Shown one piece after another: positions 53,032 to 62,400 of a DNA stretch of 64,000 bases. Made by a program: the position numbers and the translations under genes. The notes under the pieces are model-generated. The model searched no databases and had not been told where the DNA came from. It saw nothing but the letters and a program-made list of their open reading frames with translations. Source of the stretch: Paenibacillus sp. UNC499MF (GTDB lineage: Bacteria; Bacillota; Bacilli; Paenibacillales; NBRC-103111); NCBI RefSeq assembly GCF_900107975.1, contig NZ_FNVF01000003.1, positions 377,155-441,154 of the forward strand. The letters are read 5' to 3'. Each line of letters opens with the position of its first letter. Positions within the stretch are counted from its first letter, which is position 1.

Positions 53032-53481
53032 CTATTTTTTCTTCGTGTTCTCTTCGAACGTCTTGATCTCTTCATCGGACACGTTGCCGGCAATAATTCT
53101 CTGCTTGGGCATGATGTGCTGATTGCGAGCGATTACATGAGTCCGGACAAAATAAATCCCGTCCTCTTTAAACGTGTTTTTTACGCTATAGACCCCCTTG
53201 TCCTCGTAGGCTGCGACCACATTTACGGCGGTGTCGACGTTCTTGACATTCCAGATTTCGAACTGGATATCTCCCGCATCTTTGACGGGCTCCTGGCCCT
53301 GCTTGACCTCTACCTTCAGAACGGTTTCCTGGTTCAGCGGCACTTTTTCCGGCGCCATAATGGTCACGGTTAGCTCCTCTGCGGACTCCTGCTTGGTCCC
53401 TCCCGCAGTGTTTGCCGTCTGCGAACAGGCCGATAGCGCCAGTGAAGCGGCAAGTAACGTTAATGCGAGTATTTTTTTCAT
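53032..53481 (-). CDS. YtkA/FixH-like lipoprotein
   Basis: A 149-residue predicted lipoprotein: signal peptide with lipobox LSAC (cysteine near residue 19) and a single beta-sandwich domain of the YtkA/FixH type (LTVTIMAPEKVPLNQETVLKV; GVYSVKNTFKEDGIYFVRTHVIARNQHI). A methionine-histidine end (QHIMPKQRI) is typical; the family is suspected of copper-related work in respiration. Short basic tail. Convergent with bioY. Confidence 0.8.
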   Translation of the reverse strand: MKKILALTLLAASLALSACSQTANTAGGTKQESAEELTVTIMAPEKVPLNQETVLKVEVKQGQEPVKDAGDIQFEIWNVKNVDTAVNVVAAYEDKGVYSVKNTFKEDGIYFVRTHVIARNQHIMPKQRIIAGNVSDEEIKTFEENTKKK

Positions 53482-53801
53482 AGTAGACGCCTCCGGTTAT
53501 CCGTTTAGCTTTACGGGCCGCGGTAACCTTCTATTCGAATCCACACGTTCTCACTCTCTTAGAATAGGAGATTTAAGCACGTTAAACAAGCCTTTTTTAC
53601 ATAGTCTTCCACGGTTCGTCATTTTCTTGAAAAAGCGGATAATACCGTTTAAAAATTCGTTTTAAAAAAATATTTTCAACCTAATCAGCGCAGCTGAGAC
53701 GGATTCATTTGACACCCGGCCGAAATTGGCTTTAACTGATTTTAAGGGCTGGCGAACCTTCGCGTAAACAGCCGACCTCAAGAGAACGGAGATTATCGAT
53801 C
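53482..53801. other. Intergenic region upstream of ubiD
   Basis: No gene is seen. TTGACA (53709-53714) with TTAACT 17 bases later could be a promoter for ubiD, but the -10 is poor. Confidence 0.35.
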
Positions 53802-55634
53802 ATGTACGCCCATTTAGAAGACTGCATAGCTGATTTGGAGAAAAACGGACACCTGATCCGCATCAAAGAAGAAGTCGATCCTTATCTGGAAATGGCGGCC
53901 ATTCATTTAAAAGTCTATGAAGCGGGTGGTCCGGCACTGCTCTTCGAAAAAGTTAAAGGCTCGAAGTTCCGGGCGGTTTCCAACCTGTTCGGCACGCTGG
54001 AACGAAGCAAATTTATTTTCAGACATACATGGCAGGACGCCGAAAACATCATCGCCCTGCGAAACGACCCGGTCAAGGCGCTTAAGCAGCCGTTCAAAAC
54101 CGCGGGCAACGGTCTTGCCGCCTTTAAAGCCCTTCCGTTAAAAAAATCCGGCCTTCCGGGGGATTTCAGGGAAATCTCGATTTCCGATCTTCCCCTGATC
54201 CAGCATTGGCCCATGGACGGCGGAGCCTTCATTACCCTGCCGCAGGTTTATTCGGAGGACCCTGAAAAGCCTGGTATTATGAACTCTAATCTGGGGATGT
54301 ACCGCGTCCAGCTCACCGGCAACGACTACGAAACGGACAAGGAGATCGGGCTGCACTACCAGATTCACCGGGGCATCGGCATTCATCAGGACAAGGCGAC
54401 CAAGCAGGGGGCCCCTTTAAAAGTAAGCATCTTTGTCGGCGGTCCTCCCGCTCACACGCTGTCGGCCGTTATGCCTTTGCCGGAGGGACTGAGCGAAATG
54501 ACCTTTGCCGGCCTGCTTGCCGGACGCCGCTTCCGCTACAGCTATGCGGACGGCTACTGCATCAGCCACGATGCGGATTTCGTCATTACGGGAGAGATTT
54601 ATCCCGGCGAAACGAAACCGGAGGGGCCTTTCGGCGACCATCTCGGCTACTACAGCCTGACGCACCCGTTCCCGGTTCTGCGCGTGCACAAAGTGTACGC
54701 CCGGGAAAACGCCGTCTGGCCGTTTACCGTCGTCGGACGTCCTCCCCAGGAGGACACCTCTTTCGGCGAGCTTATCCACGAATTGACGGGGGATGCGATC
54801 AAGCAGGAAATTCCCGGCGTCAAAGAAGTTCATGCGGTCGATGCGGCGGGCGTGCATCCGCTTCTGTTTGCGATCGGCAGCGAACGGTATACGCCTTATC
54901 AGCAGGCTAAGCAGCCTGCGGAAATTCTTACGCTGGCCAACCGCGTGCTCGGCACGGGGCAGCTGAGCCTGGCCAAATATTTGTTTATGACGGCGGAAGA
55001 GAAGCAGCCGCTTGATACCCATAAAGAAAAAGATTTTCTCGCCTATATCCTCGAACGGATCGATCTGAGGCGGGACATTCATTTTTACACGAACACCACC
55101 ATCGATACGCTCGATTATTCGGGTACGGGCCTGAATACCGGAAGCAAGGTGCTTTTTGCCGCTTACGGGGATAAGAAAAGGGACTTGTGCACGGAAGTCC
55201 CCGCTGCTCTGACGGAACTTTCTCCGTTCGGAGGGGCAAGGCTCGTCATGCCGGGCGTTGTCGCGATGCAGGGATCTGCCTTTGAGACTTACGAGAAGGC
55301 TATGCTGGAGCTTGAGCATCTGTGCGGCGCTATTGCGGGCAAAGGACCGCTTCCGGGCTGCCCGATGATCGTTTTGTGCGATGACAGCGAGTTCCTGAGT
55401 GCGGACTTCGCCAATTTTCTGTGGGCCACGTTTACCCGCAGCAATCCGTCGCACGATATGTACGGCGTGAACAGCGCCTATGAGTATAAGCATTGGGCCT
55501 GCGACAACGTCATCATCGACGCGCGCGTCAAGCCGCATCAGGCTCCGCCTCTCGTTCCCGACCCCGAGGTCGAGAACAATATCCGGCGGCTGTTTGCCCC
55601 CGGTGCAAGCTTGGGCGGAATCGTTAAAGGCTGA
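53802..55634 (+). CDS. UbiD family decarboxylase
   Basis: A 610-residue UbiD-type enzyme, whose family uses prenylated FMN made by a UbiX partner. Conserved blocks: DLPLIQHWPMDGGAFITLPQV, MYRVQLTGNDYET, GLHYQIHRGIG and PEGPFGDHLGYYSLTHPFP, which includes the catalytic glutamate region. It is longer than the 470-500 residue aromatic-acid enzymes and fits the group often labelled menaquinone-biosynthesis decarboxylase. No ubiX is next to it. Substrate is not known. CGGAG precedes the ATG by nine bases. Confidence 0.88.
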   Translation: MYAHLEDCIADLEKNGHLIRIKEEVDPYLEMAAIHLKVYEAGGPALLFEKVKGSKFRAVSNLFGTLERSKFIFRHTWQDAENIIALRNDPVKALKQPFKTAGNGLAAFKALPLKKSGLPGDFREISISDLPLIQHWPMDGGAFITLPQVYSEDPEKPGIMNSNLGMYRVQLTGNDYETDKEIGLHYQIHRGIGIHQDKATKQGAPLKVSIFVGGPPAHTLSAVMPLPEGLSEMTFAGLLAGRRFRYSYADGYCISHDADFVITGEIYPGETKPEGPFGDHLGYYSLTHPFPVLRVHKVYARENAVWPFTVVGRPPQEDTSFGELIHELTGDAIKQEIPGVKEVHAVDAAGVHPLLFAIGSERYTPYQQAKQPAEILTLANRVLGTGQLSLAKYLFMTAEEKQPLDTHKEKDFLAYILERIDLRRDIHFYTNTTIDTLDYSGTGLNTGSKVLFAAYGDKKRDLCTEVPAALTELSPFGGARLVMPGVVAMQGSAFETYEKAMLELEHLCGAIAGKGPLPGCPMIVLCDDSEFLSADFANFLWATFTRSNPSHDMYGVNSAYEYKHWACDNVIIDARVKPHQAPPLVPDPEVENNIRRLFAPGASLGGIVKG

Positions 55635-55672
55635 GCGGCGGCGGAAGCTTTATCTGTTTATGGCCACTGCAG

Positions 55673-55729
55673 GCCGGTACGCCTGCATGAAGCTTTATGC
55701 GGCACCATGCACCAGGCAGGCGTACCGGC
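55673..55729. repeat. Long perfect inverted repeat downstream of ubiD
   Basis: GCCGGTACGCCTGC (55673-55686) and GCAGGCGTACCGGC (55716-55729) are exact reverse complements, extended by TGCA on both sides with a one-base bulge. The loop holds a second small hairpin (GCAT/ATGC around AAGCTT). It lies before, and separate from, the terminator at 55759. Confidence 0.8.
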
Positions 55730-55758
55730 TGCAATCGGCGGTTTGCATGGAACATCAA

Positions 55759-55791
55759 ACACCACAGGCTTTAAGCCTGTGGTGTTTTTTA
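55759..55791 (+). terminator. Intrinsic terminator of ubiD
   Basis: ACACCACAGGC, loop TTTAA, GCCTGTGGTGT then TTTTTT. The following 55796-56118 is AT-rich and holds no gene I can support. Confidence 0.9.
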
Positions 55792-56118
55792 TTTATATCT
55801 CTTTTCTTTGTGTTCTCATATACTTGGCTTTCTCGAATTTTCCATTCAAACAAGCTCCTCTTAATACGGATGACTGGAAAAGAAAACTAGGCTTCTTCCA
55901 TACAGTTATCATTTAACCGGATAGCTTTAAATTCTTGAAGCGCAGTCCGACTGTATTTTAGAAAATCGATAGGCAGCTATCAATTGGTGGATTCTTCTGG
56001 GGTCTGTACCAATTTCCCGCTTACTATTTGGCACCAGCTATTCAATTCGTCATTCGTTTATTCGGCTTATTTTTCGGGCTGCACGCCAGTCCAGTCACTC
56101 AGTGTTGATAAGGCTTTG

Positions 56119-56586
56119 TCAAAATTCCTCCGTCTCTTTCTTCATCCGCATTGTCAAAGCATCGAGCAGGTGCAGCATGTCCCCGATTCCGCGGCTGTTT
56201 TCGAGAGGAAAATAAACGGCTGCCGCACCCGCCAGCGCTCCGATAATCGGGCGGAACTTTTTGCCCCCGAGCACTTCAATCCTGCTGTAGGTGTGCAGGC
56301 CCTTCTCTTTCCACTGCTGAGCCAGTTCTTCCGAAGAGATGATGCCGGCATTCGCAGTTCCGAAAGCTGTGTCATAATTGCCGACAACGGTATCTTCTGG
56401 CATGAGGAAGCCGTGTTTCGCGGATAAAATGACCCAATCGTAGCCGCATGCTTCCGCGTAAGCCCGGGCCTTCCGATTCAGTGTTCCGGTGTAAGCGTCT
56501 TTCGCAGGTGCCGGTCCGTGGGCGGCATCCCGGTCCCACAATTTTCTTTTGCCGGGAGGAATAATGCATAGGGTATCGGATTTCAT
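56119..56586 (-). CDS. DUF6884 protein
   Basis: A 155-residue protein. The chosen start (ATG 56586, MKSDTLCIIPPGKRKLWDR) follows GAGAGG; upstream in-frame codons overlap the divergent LD-carboxypeptidase and are rejected. The family signature is CIIPPGKRKLWDRD and WVILSAKHGFLMPEDTVVGNYD. DUF6884 proteins resemble YaaA-like and queuine-related folds; the role is unknown. GALAGAAAVYFPLENSRGIGDML near the end is consistent with the family. Confidence 0.8.
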   Translation of the reverse strand: MKSDTLCIIPPGKRKLWDRDAAHGPAPAKDAYTGTLNRKARAYAEACGYDWVILSAKHGFLMPEDTVVGNYDTAFGTANAGIISSEELAQQWKEKGLHTYSRIEVLGGKKFRPIIGALAGAAAVYFPLENSRGIGDMLHLLDALTMRMKKETEEF

Positions 56587-56751
56587 AGTCTGGGCCTCTC
56601 CATAAGATGAGTTTGCCTTAAGTGTATCAGAGTTTATGACCCAGCGCTCCTGCAGCCGGATCGGATCGGCGGATTTGGCGCAAGTTGCTAGCCTATTCAT
56701 CCTCCCTCTCTCATACGTTAGTAATAAACGAGCGGGAAAGGAGGCGGTTCT

Positions 56752-57675
56752 ATGGCGATCAAGCCAGTAGCACTGCTGCCCGGCGATACGGTCGGAATCG
56801 TCACCCTGGGCAGTCCGCTGAGCGCCGAAACCATTCAGGCACGGATTGCCTATTTGCAAAGCTTGGGGCTCAAAGTTCTTCTGGGCCGCTACGTGTACTC
56901 CGCAAACGGATATCTCGCCGGAACGGACCGGGAACGCGCGGAAGATTTTATGTCGGTTTACGCCGATCCCCGCGTGAAAATGATCCTGCCGACAAGAGGC
57001 GGCGTAGGAGTGGCGGACATTCTGCCGTACCTGGATTATGCTTTTATCCGGCAAAACCCCAAGATTGTGACAGGCTACAGCGATATCACCGTGCTGCTGA
57101 ACACCCTCTATAAGCTGGCGGATCTGATTACGTTTCACAGCCTGCTGCTCATCGATTTCAGGCCGGACACGCCGTCGTACAATTTCGAGCAATTTTTTAC
57201 GGCGACCTCATCTATTGCGGCCCCGCGCCCCATCGCTAACCCTCCAGGCATCCCATTAATCGGGCGAGTTCCCGGCAGCGTCTCCGGCCCGGTTATCGGA
57301 GGGAATCTCACCTCCCTGGTAGGGTCGTTGGGTACACCTTTTGAAGTCGACACCACGGGAAAAATATTGCTCCTCGAAGAAACGCACGAGCCGGTCAACA
57401 CCGTGTACCGCTACGTCGACCAGCTTCGGCTGGCCGGCAAGTTTCAGGCTTGCGCCGGTATCGTCATGGGCGAATGCACCAACTGCCAGACCGCTTACGG
57501 CAAGACGTATGAGGACCTCATCAGCGAAGTGATCGTTCCCTTGGGGAAACCGCTGCTGACCAACCTTGCCTCCGGGCACGGCCTTTACAAAGCCGCTATC
57601 CCGATCGGCGCCAATGTGAATTTGAACGCGTCGGCCGCAGCGCTCACGCTGCTGGAAGCGGCTGTAAGGTACTGA
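56752..57675 (+). CDS. LD-carboxypeptidase (peptidase S66)
   Basis: A 307-residue serine peptidase of the LdcA/MccF class. The nucleophile serine is in KIVTGYSDITVLLN, the glutamate in LLEETHEPVNTVYRYVDQLR and the histidine in ASGHGLYKAAIPIG. LdcA removes the terminal D-alanine of wall tetrapeptides; MccF members act on microcin-like compounds instead, and the sequence does not decide between them. GGAAAGGAGG precedes the ATG. Confidence 0.9.
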   Translation: MAIKPVALLPGDTVGIVTLGSPLSAETIQARIAYLQSLGLKVLLGRYVYSANGYLAGTDRERAEDFMSVYADPRVKMILPTRGGVGVADILPYLDYAFIRQNPKIVTGYSDITVLLNTLYKLADLITFHSLLLIDFRPDTPSYNFEQFFTATSSIAAPRPIANPPGIPLIGRVPGSVSGPVIGGNLTSLVGSLGTPFEVDTTGKILLLEETHEPVNTVYRYVDQLRLAGKFQACAGIVMGECTNCQTAYGKTYEDLISEVIVPLGKPLLTNLASGHGLYKAAIPIGANVNLNASAAALTLLEAAVRY

Positions 57676-57679
57676 ACGT

Positions 57680-57719
57680 AAAAAGCTCACGCTGCCGCAA
57701 GGGCTGGGGTGAGCTTTTT
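57680..57719. terminator. Bidirectional terminator
   Basis: AAAAAGCTCAC and GTGAGCTTTTT between convergent genes. Confidence 0.88.
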
Positions 57720-57731
57720 CGATGTTAGTTA

Positions 57732-58685
57732 CTAATTATACTGCTTTTCGTTAAATTTCATCGTTTGCAGTAATTGTTGAAAGTTTTCGAGCGAACTTTT
57801 ATAAGTTTCCGTATAAGATGAGTTCCTAATGGTATAAAATCGGGAATCCGATTTGAAGACGATAAGCGTATCAATTCTGCTGTTCCAATCAAGATGATTT
57901 TTGTAAGTCAATTGGGCAGCGTCATACCCAAACACGCTTATTTGTTTTTCATCCAAAATATCATCGCTGGAAATGGCCGCCTTCTTTTTGACAGAATTCA
58001 CGTATTGTTTGAGTGTAAAGTTTTTGGTCTGCTGGTTTTCGGGTTCCTCGGCTATAAATAACATCGTATAATTAAAATACTTTAGCGCCAAACGGATATT
58101 TTCCTCATCTTCTATGCTGATATAATCTTGAGCCAGTTCATCCACTTCCGGTTGTATAGAATCGATTCCGTCCAAATTACTCCAGAGCCCGTATGCTGTA
58201 AAGCGGAACTTGTTATCGGTACTCGTATATTCGTTCTTGCTATAGATCATCGCATCCTTCCTATTCGGGTCCCATTCCACCCTCGCCCCCGCAGATTCCG
58301 AGACAAACCTCAAAGGAACAAACGTATACCCGTCCTTTAGCTTGGGAGCCACAGGCAGATTAATAAATTGACCGTTCACCTTTGCGACGGGGTTATCAAT
58401 TTGCAATTCAATTAAAGTATCCCCTCTCTCCCCTTTTACGGTTCGGGTCTGTTCATCCCATGTGATGTTCAGCTTCATCCGTTCGAAAACAGGCCGGAAT
58501 GGAACAAGTGTCGTCGAATTTTCCATAAATGGCGGGCTGTCAAATTTAACCCACTTTGCGTCTAAAATGACCCCGATTTCTTCTTCCGTATCCGTAAAAT
58601 TATCCGCTCTGACATTCCCCGGACCTGTAAACAAAAAAGATAAGACCAGCAGCATCCCCACATAGTTAAACAACCTTTTTGACAT
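57732..58685 (-). CDS. Copper amine oxidase N-domain protein, secreted
   Basis: A 317-residue secreted protein: signal peptide to about residue 27, then two copies of the copper amine oxidase-like N-terminal fold at about 35-150 (STTLVPFRPVFERMKLNITWDEQTRTV; GYTFVPLRFVSESAGARVEWD). These domains are common non-enzymatic wall-associated modules in Paenibacillus. The remaining 160 residues (HLDWNSRIDTLIVFKSDSRFYTI) resemble a substrate- or lipid-binding domain that I do not recognise. No oxidase domain is present. Confidence 0.85.
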   Translation of the reverse strand: MSKRLFNYVGMLLVLSFLFTGPGNVRADNFTDTEEEIGVILDAKWVKFDSPPFMENSTTLVPFRPVFERMKLNITWDEQTRTVKGERGDTLIELQIDNPVAKVNGQFINLPVAPKLKDGYTFVPLRFVSESAGARVEWDPNRKDAMIYSKNEYTSTDNKFRFTAYGLWSNLDGIDSIQPEVDELAQDYISIEDEENIRLALKYFNYTMLFIAEEPENQQTKNFTLKQYVNSVKKKAAISSDDILDEKQISVFGYDAAQLTYKNHLDWNSRIDTLIVFKSDSRFYTIRNSSYTETYKSSLENFQQLLQTMKFNEKQYN

Positions 58686-58960
58686 CGGAACACGTCCTTT
58701 ATGATATAAATTTCACAAAAAAAAGACCGAACATTGGCACCCGATCTTCCTCTATCTTCCAATAAGAATAGTTTTTCAGAAAAATTTTGTCAATTACAAA
58801 TGATACAAAGGAGAAAGGAGGATAGCTTCCTTCCTTATACCGGCTTATGCAACTCAAAATTCGGGGCTGTCAATAGGCATCAGCATAGTCAATAGTTATT
58901 CACCTACATATCTTGAAATATGATATTTTTTTGAATACCTGACTAAAGGAGTGGAATCAA

Positions 58961-59203
58961 ATGTCATTTTTCCAACCCCCGCCGCCACCTCGTCCCCCTG
59001 CATTCGTACAACCAAATCCCTGTTTATATAAACTAACTTATGTCCAGCTCTGGACTGGAGAGCGATTCTGGTTCTATCCAATTAATGTATCGTTCAACGA
59101 AGCTTCAGGTTATCGATGGACCGGGGCATTCTGGGTCCGTTACCGGTTTGATCCAAGATCGGCTTATATCTTCGACTGTTCTCCCGTTCCAACGCTTTAC
59201 TAA
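58961..59203 (+). CDS. Small proline-start protein of unknown function
   Basis: An 80-residue protein: SFFQPPPPPRPP followed by PNPCLYKLTYVQLWTGERFWFYPINV and ASGYRWTGAFWVRY. Similar short proteins with a FWFYP...GYRW pattern occur in Bacillales, often near spore or surface genes, but I know no function. AAAGGAG precedes the ATG. Rich in aromatic residues. Confidence 0.7.
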   Translation: MSFFQPPPPPRPPAFVQPNPCLYKLTYVQLWTGERFWFYPINVSFNEASGYRWTGAFWVRYRFDPRSAYIFDCSPVPTLY

Positions 59204-59312
59204 GCCGGCTATTAAGTTTGATTTCCTTTTTCCATAAGGAGTGGCTCCGACTGTATTCGGTTTGCTCCTGAGAATCGCAAATTTGCGATATTCCTACGAC
59301 CCGGTTTCTCCA

Positions 59313-59386
59313 TAAAAAAACCCTTCGAGCAGACAACATAAAGACCACCTTATCAGATGTCTCCATTTCGTTGTCTACCGAAGGGG
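59313..59386 (-). terminator. Long structured terminator hairpin
   Basis: On the minus strand CCCTTCG, GTAGACAAC and ATGGAGAC pair with GTCTTTAT, GTTGTCTGC and CGAAGGG (some G-U pairs), leaving a 13-base loop, then seven T. It is 75 bases after the lyase stop and is longer and more structured than other terminators here. Confidence 0.7.
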
Positions 59387-59460
59387 ATATTACCCTACGT
59401 AAAATCTGCGTGAGAGGCTCCTATTTCTTTTTACATATAAAGTACCCGTTCGAGTCTGAA

Positions 59461-62400
59461 CTACTTCCTCAAGGATAATACATTCAGAAGAATGACAACC
59501 GCTTCCGCACGAGTTGCCGGTGCCAGAGGAGCGAATGTCCGGTTATCCCGTCCTGTAACGAGGCCTTTGCTCACAGCAGCCGCTACCCACCCCCGTGCCC
59601 AGACGGGAATATCGCCTTGGTCAACGAAGGATGTTAAATCCGGAGATTCTTCCGCCAAATTCAATGACTTCACGGCCATTACCGTAAGCTCAGCTCTCGT
59701 TATATCCTGTTCGGCACGGAATGTGTTGTCTTGATAACCGGAGATAAGTCCTTTTTTAACCGCCTTCGCGATGTCCGGCTTTGCCCAATGATCTTTTAGA
59801 TCCTGATCGCTGAACGCTAGCTCGGTCTCTTCATCCAGTTTTAATCCTCTGACGAGCAAGGAGGTAAATTCGGCGCGCGTGATCTTCTTGTCCGGCTGGA
59901 AAGATCCGTCCGGATATCCTAGTATCAATCCTTTTTTAGCAGCTTCTTGTATTTTTTCTTCTGCCCAATGACCATTCAAATCATTTAAAACAACTGCTTC
60001 TGTGTTGTCCGTTGGAATTTCGGGCTCTACATGGCCTCCATTATCCGTACCGGAACCGGTACCGTTGCCGTTACTGTTACTGTTACTACCGTCACTACCA
60101 TTGCCGTTACCATTGCCGCTACCACTACCGTTACCATTGCCGTTGCCATTACCATTGCCGGTACCGTTACCATTGCCGTTATCAGTTCCGCTTCCGTTAT
60201 CTCCCGGGTCAGGTTTAACGGGACCCGGCTCTTCTGTTGAAGCTTGGACGCTAAAATGAAGAGAACTCGGCGTCACCGCCATTTCGCTTCCCTGTTTATC
60301 GGCAAGGATCGCTTGAACCACCTCAATCTTGCCGCTTACAGCCTCCGTCGCTTTTTTGGCTTTAAATGTAAGCTTCAATAAGTCGGCGTTTCCTTGGATT
60401 TCTTGTCCCTCGCCGGCAATCACGAACCGCAGACGTCCGGTATCTTCCGCCTTCGACTTGAGTATGGATACGCCTTTTTGCACAGACTCGGCGGAGACAA
60501 ACTCCAGCACATGAGCATCATAATCGAGTGTCAAGTCATGGGAATACATATCGCTAACAGCTTTTTTGATTCGGTAGGTAACAATCAGCGGCTCACCCTT
60601 AATGACGGATTGATTTCCGCTTAATTCCGTATCCGCATTAGCCAGGACGACAGTCAATTTTTGTGCTTCTTCCATATTGCCGGCCTTATCTATCGAGCGA
60701 TATTCGATGTTATGCACACCTTTTTCCCGAATAACGCCCTGACCCGCTTTGACTGTCGTCCATTTCCCGCCATTGATTCGATACTCGCTCCTCAAAACAC
60801 CCCAACCGTTCGGATCGTCCACCGCGGTAAAGTGCAGGGTCACGTCCTTGTAATTTTCTTGATCCGCTCCGCTATTTCCATCGACACGCACGGAGGTTGC
60901 AGGCGCTTTCGTGTCTTTAAGCAGCACTTCCAAATAAGCCTGATATTTTCCATCTTCACTTTTGCGGCTTCGAATCGTTGACGCCAGGTTACTTCCGACC
61001 TGCTGCAAGGAAAAGCTTGCCACTTTGTCCCCTTGCTGCTGTGTCAGCACAAACGGAGTCACATCGAATTTACGCCATTGTTCCGGTGTTGTGAACGTAG
61101 CCACATCAATTTGTTTACCTGACGCCGGCTTATTCGCAAAAGTCAAGGTTGTTTCTGTCCAGCTGTCATCGGGCACCTCATAGACGCCAATATCCGAGAT
61201 ATTACCGCTTCCGTCTTTTGTCTCCCCGTAAACATTAAGGCTCACAGTATGAATTTCCTGCAAAGAGGAAGGCAGCGCAAATTTCAAAAAAACTTTGCGG
61301 TCTGTGTTTCCGCTCCCATTTCGAATATTTAAATAGCCTCTACTACCAAAATTGTTGTTCGCATCTGTCCCGCCATTAACGAATGTATCTTCCGTAACCG
61401 GAACTCGAACCTTTGCGGCGGGGTCAGGTTCATAATCGGTTTCCCCCGGAAGCTCCACTTCCTGATCCGGGTTAATTTTCAATTGAACACTGTGGCTTCT
61501 TCCCAAAGACCCTCTAGTATCTACTTCCAGCTGCACGGTTGGCAGCATCCGCAATACTTTCACGCTGGGATCACTCGCAAGCACCTGCGAAGCGGCGGCA
61601 GCCAGCTCCACTTTTACTTTGGACTGGGATTGGGTCGGGTCTGACACCGAAATCGTAAGCTCATCGCCTTTTTCCTTCATCATGAGCGAAGCAGGCTGGT
61701 AGGCGCGTATGCGATCCAGCGTCCCCGGTACCCAAAAGTGAACCCCGGTCAAGCCCAATTTGGTTTCTTGAACACCTTGAATTTGAGCCGTGTTGCTCAA
61801 GATACGCACATCCGGATTTTCACTATACGATTGGGTAGCCGCCGCATTTAAAGCAGGCAGCAGCACGTAGGAATAAGATTGATCGGCCGGCTTGGTTCCA
61901 TGATCGATCGCTAAGCTGACATAATTACGCGTGATGATGTCCGTCGGGCCTGTCGGATTAATATCTCTCCACGAACCGCTTCTCGCCTCCCGTAAAGCGC
62001 TGACATTTGCCGTTTCGGGAAAATAATAGCCGATATCGGCTCCGGCTGCCGTACCTTGCAAGTTGGCCCACTTTACTCCGGCAAGATTTTTGGACCAGCC
62101 CAAATCACTCGGCATCGTCTCTCCGTTCACAATCAGCTTGTTGTTTCCCGCCGGATTAATCATCCGGTTCTCCACAATCGTTTCGACTTTTCGGCTGTCG
62201 GGAGTTGTGATCCCCGCTCCCAATGCGACAATCTCGTTATCGAACATAAACCATGATTTTTTTCCATTTAATTTACTGCCTGGAGGAGCCAGATCCATTC
62301 CGGCCGTACCATACAACTCGTCCATCGATGCTCCGCCGACCCAGCTTTTAGAGGTTACTTTACTGCCTGTCCTTGGCAAGCCGTCGGAGGTTGTTCCCGG

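Noticed and set aside
56587-57192. Long N-terminal extension of the DUF6884 gene
   Set aside because: Runs antisense to the LD-carboxypeptidase gene, which has complete active-site motifs; a good ribosome site supports the start at 56586.
59094-59366. Minus-strand frame of 90 codons overlapping the terminator region
   Set aside because: Overlaps the structured terminator and the small plus-strand gene; no ribosome site. I briefly considered an insertion-sequence remnant but saw no transposase motif.
60046-60200. CRISPR-like array
   Set aside because: Units are about six bases, in frame and inside a coding linker; there are no distinct spacers and no cas genes.
60002-60259. Plus-strand frames encoding long Pro-Leu or Tyr-Arg runs
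   Set aside because: They are the antisense of the Gly-Asn linker of the SLH lyase; no ribosome site and only low-complexity repeats.
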